DNA of 12,681 nt, from positions 1 through 12,681 of the forward strand of contig CABTXO010000017.1 in the NCBI GenBank assembly GCA_902488725.1, given 5' to 3'. Each line of letters starts with the position of its first letter. Position 1 is the first letter of the stretch. The position numbers and the translations under genes are program-made. Under the pieces are notes generated by a model, which did no database searches, had not been told where the DNA came from, and worked only from the letters and a program-made list of their open reading frames with translations. Source of the DNA: an uncultured Bacteroidales bacterium (GTDB lineage Bacteria; Bacteroidota; Bacteroidia; Bacteroidales; UBA932). Positions 1-6,730 of the stretch are shown here, in pieces.

Positions 1-710
1 CCGTTCGCAGCGGGGGAGCCGTAGACGGAAGCCGCTGCGGCATCCTTCAGCACCGTGATCGACTCGATGTCGTTCGGGTTGATGAAGGTCGTGGAGGAAC
101 CGCGGCCCACACCCGAGTTGGAAAGGGCACGGAAGTCTTCCGCCATCACGGGAATGCCGTCGACCACCCACAACGGCTCATTGCCGGCGTTGATGGAAGA
201 GGTACCGCGGACGCGGATCGTGGAGGTGGAACCGGGCTGGCCGGATCCGGAGGAAATGGACACGCCCGCCATCTTTCCGGAGAGCATCTTGTCCACGGAG
301 GTCACGGGGGCGGAAGCCAACTGCTCGTTCTTGACTGAAGAAACGGAACCGGTGTTCGCTTCACGACGGACCGTTCCGTACGCCACCACGATGACATCCT
401 CGAGCGTCTGGGTGTCCGGGTTCATGGCAATGTTGATCACGGCCCTTCCGGAGACGGGCATCTCGACATCCCTGAAGCCGAGGCAGCTGATGGTCAGCAC
501 GCCGTCGGAAGGCACAGTGATCTGATAATTTCCGAGTTCATCCGTCAGGGAATAAATGGTTGAATTCCCTTTCAGCTGGACGGCGGCTCCGACGATGGGT
601 TCCCCTGTGGTTGCGTCTGAAACGACACCTGAAACCCGTCGGGTCTGAGCGAACACCGTGCCGATGCTGAAGAACAGGCACAGTAGTAGCGAAAAATACT
701 TTTTACTCAT
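1..710 (-). CDS. SusC/RagA-family TonB-dependent receptor, N-terminal part (runs off the left edge)
   Basis: The first 236 residues of an outer-membrane TonB-dependent transporter of the SusC/RagA family are present; the barrel lies beyond the window. A Sec signal peptide (residues 1-21, hydrophobic core SLLLCLFFSIGTVFA, cleavage before QT) is followed by a carboxypeptidase-regulatory-like domain starting VSGVVSDATTGEPIVGAAV (about 26-100), then the family signature EDVIVVAYGT (104-113) and the plug domain (LSGKMAGVSI, IRVRGTSSIN, PLWVVDGIPV, NPNDIESITVLKDAAAASVYG). SusC proteins normally read YGSRAANG at the last motif; here it is YGSPAAN, with Pro in place of Arg. Family knowledge: these receptors pair with a SusD lipoprotein to import glycans or peptides; the SusD gene would lie further left. 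Start chosen at the ATG that begins the signal peptide, about 70 nt downstream of a good promoter. The substrate cannot be inferred. Confidence 0.95.
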   Translation of the reverse strand, partial: MSKKYFSLLLCLFFSIGTVFAQTRRVSGVVSDATTGEPIVGAAVQLKGNSTIYSLTDELGNYQITVPSDGVLTISCLGFRDVEMPVSGRAVINIAMNPDTQTLEDVIVVAYGTVRREANTGSVSSVKNEQLASAPVTSVDKMLSGKMAGVSISSGSGQPGSTSTIRVRGTSSINAGNEPLWVVDGIPVMAEDFRALSNSGVGRGSSTTFINPNDIESITVLKDAAAASVYGSPAAN

Positions 711-954
711 AAGCTTAAGACTTTGTTAAACTTAATACAATTGGTTGGATGATGTTTCGATGCTTGCGCAATGATACCATCTGGTTTTCAAAGGTAAGAA
801 AAATGATCCATTAATGCAAAAAAAATACAAGAATCTCAATCCGCATTTCGCGCATATACAGGACAACTTAAAACGTTTAATTAAAATTATTAAACGCCAC
901 ATCCGTTTTAATCGGTTCAAGTTAAAAAGAGAAATGTCTGTTTTCCCGTGAAAA
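711..954. other. AT-rich intergenic region between the SusC-like gene and the ATPase unit
   Basis: No credible gene is seen here; the one short minus-strand reading frame (732-920) has no recognisable features and overlaps the promoter. The region holds the SusC promoter (789-820) and, at 940-955, a perfect 6-bp inverted repeat GTTTTC/GAAAAC with a 4-nt loop. That small hairpin lies just downstream of the ATPase unit and could be a weak transcript end, but no clear T-run follows it on the minus strand. Confidence 0.5.
789..820 (-). promoter_or_regulatory. Bacteroidetes-type promoter for the SusC-like gene
   Basis: On the minus strand TTTG (817-820) is followed after exactly 20 nt by TACCTTTG (789-796). 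This matches the Bacteroidetes housekeeping consensus TTTG-N19/20-TAnnTTTG. It predicts a transcript start near 782-785 and a 5' leader of about 70 nt before the ATG at 710. The surrounding sequence (711-930) is AT-rich, unlike the genes around it, as expected for a promoter region. Confidence 0.8.
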
Positions 955-1017
955 CTATAAGAAAAACGAGGCTCTTCTCTTTTCCTCCAGAATCTCGTTC
1001 TGGACGGCGACGGAGGC
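955..1017 (-). pseudogene. Displaced duplicate of the 3' end of the DAHP synthase/chorismate mutase gene
   Basis: Read on the minus strand, 1017-984 encodes ASVAVQNEILE, the same eleven residues that end the intact DAHP synthase/chorismate mutase gene. The only base difference (1009 versus 2488) is synonymous (Val GTC versus GTG). The frame then continues as EKRRASFFL and stops at TAG (955-957). It begins two bases after the ATPase stop codon and has no start of its own, so it is a non-functional remnant. The simplest reading is that this is the original 3' end of the target gene, cut off by insertion of the ATPase unit, while the unit supplied a replacement end. The reverse (a copy carried by the ATPase unit) cannot be excluded. 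Confidence 0.55.
984..1017. repeat. 34-bp direct repeat, left copy (candidate insertion boundary)
   Basis: Matches 2463-2496 at 33 of 34 positions, with the mismatch at 1009; the match ends abruptly on both sides. It contains a 7-bp inverted repeat TCCAGAA/TTCTGGA with a 5-nt spacer (986-1004). It lies immediately after the ATPase gene's stop. Confidence 0.85.
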
Positions 1018-1019
1018 GG

Positions 1020-2384
1020 TTACCGGCTCAGTCGGATGACATCTGCCGGGAGGAGCACCCGTTCAGTCTGAGGGCCGTCGGGCAGATCCTTCAGGAACAC
1101 CACCGGAAGGATCGTCCGCCCTTTTGCGAAAGGAAGCCCCTCACACTTGTCCGACAGGGACTTCAGCAACCCGGCCGGATCTTCCCGGGAAGTCCATTTG
1201 CATTCTCCGACCAGCAGATAATGGCCGTCCAGTGACTCGGCCACCACATCGAACTCCCGCGTCACATTGCGCGAGACTGTTCCCCACCACCGGCGCGCCT
1301 CCCCGAAGCGGAGGCCGCAGATCGTGTTCCCGGTCACGGCTTCCCTGCACGCCTCCTCCCACGCGTATGAAACAAAGGTGCCGAAGGTTTCACGGACATA
1401 TTCACGCGCCGGTTCAATCCTTCCGAGTTCGATCATGGAAAGAAAAGGAATGACGTAGGTAAAATAGAATTTCATGAAGGGATCCGCAATCCGATAGAGG
1501 CTTCTCTTGGTGTTGTCGTAGCGCTCCCCGAAAGGGACTTCGCGGCACAGGAAATTCAGGTCCAGCAATTTTGCGAGGGGGCGGGAAAGATTGGTGGCGG
1601 GCATTCCGCAACGGGCGGCGATTTCCGAGATCCGGTTCGCCCCGCTTCCCACGAATGCCATGATGGTGGACACTTTTACCGGATCGCGAAGGTCGTCTTT
1701 CAAAAGCTTGAGCGGTTCCTCGTAGAGGTTTCCGTTGACGGAAAACACCTCGCCCCAAAGAAAATCAAAGAGAGAACCATACCGCTCCCGCAGTTCCCAA
1801 TAGCGCGGGACCCCTCCCAACACAGCATAATGCTGAATTGCTTCAACGTCCGTCAACCGCAAAGCCTCCTGAAGGTACGGCAATTTCAAGGGGGCCAGCT
1901 TCAGCATCGCATCTGTCCTGCCGTACAACGGGGAAGTGCTGTCCAGCAGAATGGAATACATCGACTGCTGGGACGATCCGCAGATGATGACATTGTACTT
2001 CAGCATGTGCGCATCCAACAACTTCTGCAGCACCGACGGCAATTCAGGACTCTGTTCCACCATGTAGGGAAATTCATCCAGACACAACGTGAATCTCTCG
2101 TCTGTCCGGATGTTCAACGACAGCAGCAGGGCCTCCCAGTCGTCGTATCGGGCTTTTTCAAAATGCGGGAAACGAACCGCTATCGTTTCCGCCAGCAAGT
2201 GCATTTGAAGTGGTTTCTCCGCCCGGATCGCCAGATAATAGATATCCCTGCTTCCCAGTACTTTTCCGATCAGCGTGGACTTGCCAAGGCGCCTCCTTCC
2301 GTGAAGGGCCACAAATGCAGGTTCTACCTGATTGAGAGCAGCTTTCAGCCGAACTGCTTCTGTTGTGCGGTCGACAAACTTCAT
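1020..2384 (-). CDS. AAA-type ATP-binding protein with winged-helix and DUF234/PD-(D/E)XK-like C-terminus
   Basis: A 454-residue ATPase of the archaeal-ATPase/DUF234 type found in many solitary copies in Bacteroidales. Walker A is GRRRLGKST (29-37), Walker B LCLDEFPY (100-107), and a sensor-like VIICGSS lies near 132-138. Residues about 236-285 (ISEIAARCGMPATNLSRPLAKL) resemble a winged helix. The C-terminus has EFDVVA (377-382) then GECKW (393-397), the spacing of a PD-(D/E)XK nuclease-like fold. Biological role is unknown for the family; DNA binding or cleavage is inference. An upstream in-frame ATG at 2408 was rejected because it lies inside the -7 element; the ATG at 2384 is the first usable one. 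Base composition is lower in GC than its neighbours (27 of 60 at 2041-2100 versus 42 of 60 at 3061-3120). The gene lies between two 34-bp direct repeats and looks recently inserted. Confidence 0.88.
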   Translation of the reverse strand: MKFVDRTTEAVRLKAALNQVEPAFVALHGRRRLGKSTLIGKVLGSRDIYYLAIRAEKPLQMHLLAETIAVRFPHFEKARYDDWEALLLSLNIRTDERFTLCLDEFPYMVEQSPELPSVLQKLLDAHMLKYNVIICGSSQQSMYSILLDSTSPLYGRTDAMLKLAPLKLPYLQEALRLTDVEAIQHYAVLGGVPRYWELRERYGSLFDFLWGEVFSVNGNLYEEPLKLLKDDLRDPVKVSTIMAFVGSGANRISEIAARCGMPATNLSRPLAKLLDLNFLCREVPFGERYDNTKRSLYRIADPFMKFYFTYVIPFLSMIELGRIEPAREYVRETFGTFVSYAWEEACREAVTGNTICGLRFGEARRWWGTVSRNVTREFDVVAESLDGHYLLVGECKWTSREDPAGLLKSLSDKCEGLPFAKGRTILPVVFLKDLPDGPQTERVLLPADVIRLSR

Positions 2385-2394
2385 ATCGCAGATA

Positions 2395-2431
2395 ATTATG
2401 CCATGCAAACATAATGTTTATGTCGCATAAT
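2395..2431. promoter_or_regulatory. Concentric dyad over the ATPase promoter (candidate operator)
   Basis: Two inverted repeats share one centre at 2413: an outer ATTATGC/GCATAAT pair (2395-2401, 2425-2431) and an inner AAACAT/ATGTTT pair (2407-2412, 2414-2419). In total 14 of 18 position pairs match across 37 bp. The dyad covers the -7 element and much of the promoter spacer, where a bound protein would block transcription. The ATPase has a winged-helix-like segment, so autoregulation is possible, but this is inference. Confidence 0.4.
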
Positions 2432-2436
2432 TCAAA
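2406..2436 (-). promoter_or_regulatory. Promoter of the ATPase gene
   Basis: Minus-strand TTTG (2433-2436), 19 nt, then TATGTTTG (2406-2413): a full match to the Bacteroidetes consensus. The predicted transcript start is near 2399-2402, which places the ATG at 2384 about 15-18 nt into the message. The promoter lies inside the candidate inserted unit, so the ATPase is expressed independently of the aromatic operon. Confidence 0.75.
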
Positions 2437-2457
2437 GCGACCGGCGAAAAATTTGCA

Positions 2458-3549
2458 CTACCCCTCCAGAATCTCGTTCTGGACGGCCACGGAGGCTTTG
2501 TGGATGGCGGTGAAGACCGCTTTCACGAAGTCTTCGGGCAGGGCGTACGCCTTCCCTTTCTCGATCATTTCGGACAGGACTTCGTCCCAGCGGACGGCCT
2601 GCACGATGGCGATGTTGTGGGTCTTCTTGACCGCGCCGATCTTGCGGGAGATCTCCATCCGCGCGCCGAGGGCCATGATCAGCTTCTCGTCGAGGACATC
2701 GATCTGCGCCCGCAGCCGGTGGATGCTCTCGGTGTACGCCTGGTCGTTCGTGACCTTCTGCCGGACGGTCAGCCCATGCAGCAGGGTGCCCAGTTCCTCC
2801 GGCGTGAGCTGCTGCCCGGCATCGCTCAACGCGCAGGACGGGTCGCAGTGCGACTCGATCATCAGCCCGTCCAGCCCCAGATCCATCGCCCGCTGCGACA
2901 GGGGCTGGATATGCTGGCATGCCCCGCCCATGTGGCTGGGGTCCGCGAAGAACGGCAGTTCCGGATAGCGGGTCCGCAGTTCCACGGCGACCTGCCAGCC
3001 GGGATCGTTCCGGTACGGCATCTTTTCCGTGGTCGTGAAGCCCCTGTGGACGACCCCCAGCTTGCGGATGCCCGCCCGGTTCAGCCGCTCCAGGGCGCCG
3101 ATCCAGAGTTCGATGTCCGGATTGACCGGATTCTTCACCAGCACGGGGAGGTCGGTGTCGCGCAGGGCTTCTGCAATCTCCTGCACGAGGAAGGGATTGG
3201 CGGTCGTCCGGGCGCCGATCCAGACCATGTCGATCCCGTACTTGAGGCATTCGTAGACATGCTTTTCGCTGGCCACCTCGGTGCAGATTTTCAGTCCGTA
3301 TGCATGCTTGACCTTCTGCAGCCATTTGAGGCCGGGGGCTCCAACTCCTTCGAAGGAGCCGGGATGAGTGCGGGGCTTCCAGATGCCGGCGCGGTACACA
3401 TGGATGCCGAGGGCATGGAGCCCTTTTGCGGTCATCATGACCTGCAGTTCGGATTCGGCGCTGCAGGGGCCGGCGATGACGAGCGGGGGGATCTGCTCGT
3501 CGAAGAATCCCCATTCCGATACGGGGATCGTGTCAAGGTTTCGTTTCAT
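2458..3549 (-). CDS. Bifunctional 3-deoxy-7-phosphoheptulonate (DAHP) synthase / chorismate mutase (AroQ type)
   Basis: A 363-residue fusion. Residues 1-265 are a type I DAHP synthase condensing phosphoenolpyruvate and erythrose 4-phosphate: VIAGPCSAES (24-33), RAGIWKPRTHPGSFEG (53-68), WIGARTTANPF (110-120), VLVKNPVNPD (136-145), PFFADPSHMGG (199-209), GLMIESHCDP (228-237). Residues 272-363 are an AroQ chorismate mutase (LRAQIDVLDEKLIMALGARM, ISRKIGAVKK, and a last helix with S353 and Q357), converting chorismate to prephenate. It is the last gene of the aromatic operon, 57 nt after tyrA. The final eleven codons before the last Gly lie in the 34-bp direct repeat that flanks the ATPase gene, so the 3' end may have been replaced during an insertion while keeping the catalytic helix intact. 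The start is the only ATG that includes the full N-terminus. Confidence 0.96.
   Translation of the reverse strand: MKRNLDTIPVSEWGFFDEQIPPLVIAGPCSAESELQVMMTAKGLHALGIHVYRAGIWKPRTHPGSFEGVGAPGLKWLQKVKHAYGLKICTEVASEKHVYECLKYGIDMVWIGARTTANPFLVQEIAEALRDTDLPVLVKNPVNPDIELWIGALERLNRAGIRKLGVVHRGFTTTEKMPYRNDPGWQVAVELRTRYPELPFFADPSHMGGACQHIQPLSQRAMDLGLDGLMIESHCDPSCALSDAGQQLTPEELGTLLHGLTVRQKVTNDQAYTESIHRLRAQIDVLDEKLIMALGARMEISRKIGAVKKTHNIAIVQAVRWDEVLSEMIEKGKAYALPEDFVKAVFTAIHKASVAVQNEILEG
2463..2496. repeat. 34-bp direct repeat, right copy, inside the DAHP synthase/chorismate mutase gene
   Basis: Second copy of the repeat at 984-1017. Here it is coding: it spans codons for A352 to E362 of the DAHP synthase/chorismate mutase, ending just before Gly-stop. 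It includes S353 and Q357, which align with Ser84 and Gln88 of the E. coli chorismate mutase active site (SVxxQ spacing). Confidence 0.85.
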
Positions 3550-3606
3550 ATTTCCGGGAATCAGATTTTTTCAATTCGTTCAAAATGAAAGGGTGCGCCG
3601 CTTCTT

Positions 3607-4485
3607 TCACCGGAGGATTTTTTTGATCCGGTTGGCTTCGTGGATGAGGTCGGTGATGCGGGGGGCGTCGGCGGCGGCGATCGCTGCGCGGAATTCCTGC
3701 ATCTTCGCCAGATAGGTGTCGATCACGTGCAGGACGTTGTCGCGGTTCTGGGTCAGGATCGGCGTCCACATGTCGGCCGAGCTCTTGGCCAGCCGCACGG
3801 TGGAGGAAAATCCGCCCGAGGCAAGATCGAAGATGTGCTTCTCGTCCTGCTCCTTCTCCAGCACGGTGAGCGCCAGCGCAAAGGAGGTGATGTGCGAGAT
3901 GTGCGACACGTAGGCCGCGTGCACGTCGTGCGCATCGGCATCCATGTAGATCGGGCGCATGTGCAGGGCGTCGTAGAGGGCTTCGGCGGTCGCCACGGCC
4001 GCAGGATCCGAGGCTTCGGTGTTCGCGAATATGCACGCCCGCCCGTCGAAGAGGTTGGGTTCGGCGGCCCAGGGCCCTGAATATTCCGTACCGGCCATCG
4101 GGTGGGTGGCGACGTACTGCCGCCGGCAGGGATGGTCCTGTACCGCGTGGACAATCCGGCTCTTCGTGGAGCAGGCGTCCAGGACGACCTTGTCCGCCGC
4201 CCCGAGATCCCGGAACCGGTCCAGGAGCTGCGTGAGGACCGGCACCGCGGCGCCGACCGGGATGGCGATCAGCAGCACGTCGCTCCGGCGCACGCAGTCC
4301 TCCAGCGACAGCAGTTCATCGATGAGTTCCAGCCGCAGGGCGGCCGCCGCATGGACGGGATCCAGTTCCACGCCGAGGATGCGGCCGGCGAATCCGCGCC
4401 GCTTCAGATCGATCGCCATCGATCCGCCGATGAGGCCGAGGCCGATGATTCCGACCGTCCGTTTTTCTGCCGTGACCATATTCAT
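3607..4485 (-). CDS. tyrA: Prephenate dehydrogenase
   Basis: Converts prephenate to 4-hydroxyphenylpyruvate on the tyrosine branch, with reduction of a nicotinamide cofactor. The 292-residue protein starts with a Rossmann fold: VGIIGLGLIGGSMA (11-24), and an acid at the end of the second strand (VELD, E40) that usually favours NAD+. Further family motifs are LIAIPVGA (72-79), VLDACSTKS (101-109), HPMAGTEYSG (128-137) and the helical region HAAYVSHISHITSFALA. No C-terminal ACT domain is present, so feedback by Tyr through such a domain is not expected. It lies third in the operon, 59 nt after the aminotransferase gene, a gap filled by a strong hairpin. An alternative start at 4479 (two codons in) is equally possible from sequence. 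Confidence 0.95.
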   Translation of the reverse strand: MNMVTAEKRTVGIIGLGLIGGSMAIDLKRRGFAGRILGVELDPVHAAAALRLELIDELLSLEDCVRRSDVLLIAIPVGAAVPVLTQLLDRFRDLGAADKVVLDACSTKSRIVHAVQDHPCRRQYVATHPMAGTEYSGPWAAEPNLFDGRACIFANTEASDPAAVATAEALYDALHMRPIYMDADAHDVHAAYVSHISHITSFALALTVLEKEQDEKHIFDLASGGFSSTVRLAKSSADMWTPILTQNRDNVLHVIDTYLAKMQEFRAAIAAADAPRITDLIHEANRIKKILR

Positions 4486-4507
4486 TTCATTTTCAACATT
4501 TTCCTTA

Positions 4508-4540
4508 TTTTCACCCCTCCAGTTTCGGCCGGGGTGAAAA
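4508..4540 (-). promoter_or_regulatory. Intergenic hairpin in the tyrA leader
   Basis: A perfect 10-bp inverted repeat TTTTCACCCC/GGGGTGAAAA (4508-4517, 4531-4540) with a 13-nt loop fills most of the 59-nt gap between the aminotransferase stop and the tyrA start. No T-run follows on the minus strand, so it is a poor terminator. It may act in mRNA processing or stability or in setting tyrA translation. The stem is certain; the role is inference. Confidence 0.5.
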
Positions 4541-4544
4541 CAAC

Positions 4545-5795
4545 TTATTCATTGTCTTTCAATCCGTTGCGGTCACGTAAGAAATCTGCGATCCGGTTGC
4601 AGGCCCGGTCGATCGTTTCGACGGGGGCGCAGAGGGAAAGGCGGATGCAGTCGCGGCCGTTCTTTCCGAATATGCTGCCGGGCGTGAGGAAAACGCCGGC
4701 CTCGTGCAGCAGGAGGTCCGACAGCCGCTCGCCGGCGGACTTGCGCCCGCCGCCCCCGCAGCATGCTCCATCCACCGCCGCAGAAACCGCTTCCGGGATC
4801 CGGCCCCAGCAGAAGAGACCCGCGGAGTCGGGGTCGCAGGAGAGGCCGAGGAGGTCGAAGATGCGGGCGGCGGCCGTGCGGCGGCGGGCATATTCAGCAT
4901 TCAAGGCCTCGAACCATTCCGGGCCGGACTGCAGCGCCGCAATGGCCGCCAGCTGCAACGGCTTGAACATGCCGGAATCCATCTGGCTCTTCACCTTCAG
5001 CACTTCCGCGATCAGTTCCGCGGCGCCCCCGACCATCCCGATCCGCCAGCCGCTCATGTTGTGCGCCTTGCTCAGGGAATTCAGCTCCAGGCAGACGCCC
5101 CGCGCACCGTCCGCCGCCAGAATCGACAGCGGACGCGCGGTCAGGATGAAGGAATACGGGTTGTCGTTGACGACGAGGATGCCGTGCCGGCGGCCGAAAT
5201 CCGCCAGCTGCGCGAACAGCTCCGGCGTCGCCGCCGCCCCCGTGGGCATGTTCGGATAGTTCACCCAGAGGATCTTCACCCCGGTGAGGTCCGTCCGCTC
5301 CAGGGCATCGAAATCCGGCCACCAATGGTTCTCCTCCTTCAGGTCGTAGGGAACGATCTCCGCCTCGGCCAGTTTCGATGCCGAGGTGTAAGTCGGATAG
5401 CCGGGATCCGGGACCAGGACCTTGTCGCCCGGATTCAGGAAAGCCAGCGAAATCAGCAGGATGCCTTCCTTGGAGCCGACCAGGGGCTGGACCTCGTTCG
5501 CCGGATCCAGGACGACGCCGTACCAGCGACGGTACCAGTCCGCGTAGGCCTGCCGCAGCTGCGGAAGCCCCTTGTAGTTCTGGTAGACGTGATTGCCGGG
5601 GCGCTGCGCGGCGTCGACCAGCCGGTCGATGGCTGCTGCGGGCGGCATTCCGTCCGGCGCCCCGATGCCAAGGCTGATGACGGGTTCTTCCCCGCGGGCG
5701 GCGCGCTCGGCGTTCATCGCATCGAGTTCTTTCTGCTTGCGGGAGAAGTAATATTCCTGGACCGTTTCGGTCCGGCGGGCGGGTGCGATGATCAT
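4545..5795 (-). CDS. PLP-dependent aminotransferase class I/II (probable aromatic/aspartate-type)
   Basis: A 416-residue fold-type I aminotransferase, expected to transaminate phenylpyruvate and hydroxyphenylpyruvate (or their precursors) given its operon. Visible motifs: YQNYKGLPQLRQAYADWY (71-88), VGSKEGI (106-112), VPDPGYPTY (128-136), NYPNMPTGA (179-187), VVNDNPYS (208-215), the PLP lysine K243 in NSLSKAHNMSGWRIG, and the carboxylate-binding R385 in IRLSL. An odd Gly/Cys-rich stretch, DGACCGGGGRK (342-352), lies in a likely surface loop. Start chosen at 5795 because its ATG overlaps the pheA stop as ATGA (translational coupling); a longer frame to 5936 runs antisense-like into pheA and lacks family similarity. 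Substrate specificity is inferred from context only. Confidence 0.93.
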   Translation of the reverse strand: MIIAPARRTETVQEYYFSRKQKELDAMNAERAARGEEPVISLGIGAPDGMPPAAAIDRLVDAAQRPGNHVYQNYKGLPQLRQAYADWYRRWYGVVLDPANEVQPLVGSKEGILLISLAFLNPGDKVLVPDPGYPTYTSASKLAEAEIVPYDLKEENHWWPDFDALERTDLTGVKILWVNYPNMPTGAAATPELFAQLADFGRRHGILVVNDNPYSFILTARPLSILAADGARGVCLELNSLSKAHNMSGWRIGMVGGAAELIAEVLKVKSQMDSGMFKPLQLAAIAALQSGPEWFEALNAEYARRRTAAARIFDLLGLSCDPDSAGLFCWGRIPEAVSAAVDGACCGGGGRKSAGERLSDLLLHEAGVFLTPGSIFGKNGRDCIRLSLCAPVETIDRACNRIADFLRDRNGLKDNE

Positions 5796-6640
5796 GCGTT
5801 CAGGGTTTGAAGGGAGAAAGAAGCATATTCCCCGAGGATGTCGAGGCCTTCCATCAGGGGTTTGACGGCCTTGAGGGCCTGACGGTAACGTTCGTAGGTC
5901 GCGAACGTGATGTCCGCATAGAAGAAGTACTGCCATTCGCGGCCGGGAATCGGCAGCGACTGGATCCGGGTGAGGTTCATGTCGTAGAAGGACAGGATCG
6001 TGAGGATCTGGGCGAGCGAGCCGGGCTTGTGCGGCAGAGTGAAGCAGAGACTTGCCTTGTCGATCCGGGCCCGCGGCACCGTGATGGCGTCGTCCAGGAT
6101 CAGGAAGCGGGTGAAGTTCTGCTTGCAGGTTTCGATGCCCCGGGCCAGGATCTCCAGACCGTTCTGCTCGGCGGCCAGCTCGGAAGCGACCGCCCCGACC
6201 CCGGACAGCTTGCCTGCCGCGATGTCGGAAGCGCTCTTCGCCGTGTCCTCGGACTCGCGCAGGACGATCCAGGGGCAGTTGCGCGCGAAAAAGGGCCGGG
6301 TCTGGTTGATGGCCATGTAGTGCGTCCGGACTTCGCGGATGTCCGCGAGGGACTGTCCCGGGAGGGCCATCAGGTTCTGGTGGATGGGAATATACACTTC
6401 CCCCTTGATGCGCCGGGAATGGTTCCGCAGCAGTTCGAAGTTCGGGAGGAGTCCGCCGGAGGTCGTGTTCTCGATGGCCAGTGTCGCGGCATCGGCCCGG
6501 CCGTCCGACAGCGCGCGGAACAGGTCCTCGAAGGTCGGGCAGGCCACGATGGCCGGCTCTTCGCCCCGCGCCGCATAGAACCGCCGCGCCGCTTCTTCAT
6601 GGAAGCAGCCCCGGTAGCCCTGGATTGCGATTCTCGTCAT
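5792..6640 (-). CDS. pheA: Prephenate dehydratase with ACT domain
   Basis: Converts prephenate to phenylpyruvate. The 282-residue protein has the catalytic domain at 1-185 (IAIQGYRGCFHEEAA at 4-18, LAIENTTSGGL at 54-64, EDTAKSA at 131-137, and the signature QNFTRFLIL at 174-182 with the TRF triad) and a C-terminal ACT domain at about 196-270 (KPGSLAQILTILSFYDMNLTRIQSLPI). The latter is the usual Phe-binding feedback domain; it has TRIQSLP where many homologues have T-IESRP. There is no fused chorismate mutase; that activity sits on the DAHP synthase gene of this operon. First gene of the operon, its ATG lying 10 nt after the T-run of the attenuator hairpin. A nearby ATG at 6650 is in a different frame. 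Confidence 0.96.
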   Translation of the reverse strand: MTRIAIQGYRGCFHEEAARRFYAARGEEPAIVACPTFEDLFRALSDGRADAATLAIENTTSGGLLPNFELLRNHSRRIKGEVYIPIHQNLMALPGQSLADIREVRTHYMAINQTRPFFARNCPWIVLRESEDTAKSASDIAAGKLSGVGAVASELAAEQNGLEILARGIETCKQNFTRFLILDDAITVPRARIDKASLCFTLPHKPGSLAQILTILSFYDMNLTRIQSLPIPGREWQYFFYADITFATYERYRQALKAVKPLMEGLDILGEYASFSLQTLNA

Positions 6641-6650
6641 GGTCGTTCAT

Positions 6651-6682
6651 AAAAAAAGCTGTCCGGAATTTTTCCGGACAGC
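6651..6682 (-). terminator. Rho-independent attenuator terminator before pheA
   Basis: On the minus strand GCTGTCCGGAA (6672-6682), a 3-nt loop, then TTCCGGACAGC (6658-6668) form a perfect 11-bp stem directly followed by seven T (6651-6657). It lies inside the operon leader, upstream of pheA rather than after a gene. This placement, with the leader peptide ahead of it, marks it as an attenuator. Confidence 0.9.
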
Positions 6683-6723
6683 CAAAATACTCATTCACTC
6701 GGTTTTGAATATTGCCTACACGC

Positions 6724-6729
6724 GTCCGG
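6724..6729 (-). promoter_or_regulatory. Candidate antiterminator segment (CCGGAC)
   Basis: Minus-strand CCGGAC at 6724-6729 repeats the core of the terminator's 3' arm and can pair with GTCCGG in the terminator's 5' arm (6674-6679), which would prevent the terminator from forming. It lies just after the leader-peptide stop. A second pairing, TATTGCC in the leader peptide's last codons (6745-6751) with GGCAATA (6710-6716), encloses this segment and could be the competing structure. No folding energies were computed. Confidence 0.55.
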
Positions 6730-6730
6730 C

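Noticed and set aside
55..525. Plus-strand frame of 156 codons at the left edge
   Set aside because: Antisense shadow of the SusC-like receptor, whose signal peptide and plug motifs are unambiguous on the minus strand.
2385..2408. Eight-codon N-terminal extension of the ATPase
   Set aside because: The ATG at 2408 lies inside the -7 promoter element and would not be in the transcript.
2500..3588. Plus-strand open frame opposite the DAHP synthase/chorismate mutase gene
   Set aside because: Antisense shadow of a gene with full-length family motifs; the predicted protein has no recognisable feature.
4704..5810. Plus-strand open frame opposite the aminotransferase gene
   Set aside because: Antisense shadow; rich in R, Q, G and low in structured motifs, while the minus strand carries the complete PLP enzyme.
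5796..5936. N-terminal extension of the aminotransferase to 5936
   Set aside because: The extra 47 residues overlap pheA and resemble no aminotransferase N-terminus; the ATGA overlap at 5795 is the better start.
5807..6652. Plus-strand open frame opposite pheA
   Set aside because: Antisense shadow of prephenate dehydratase.
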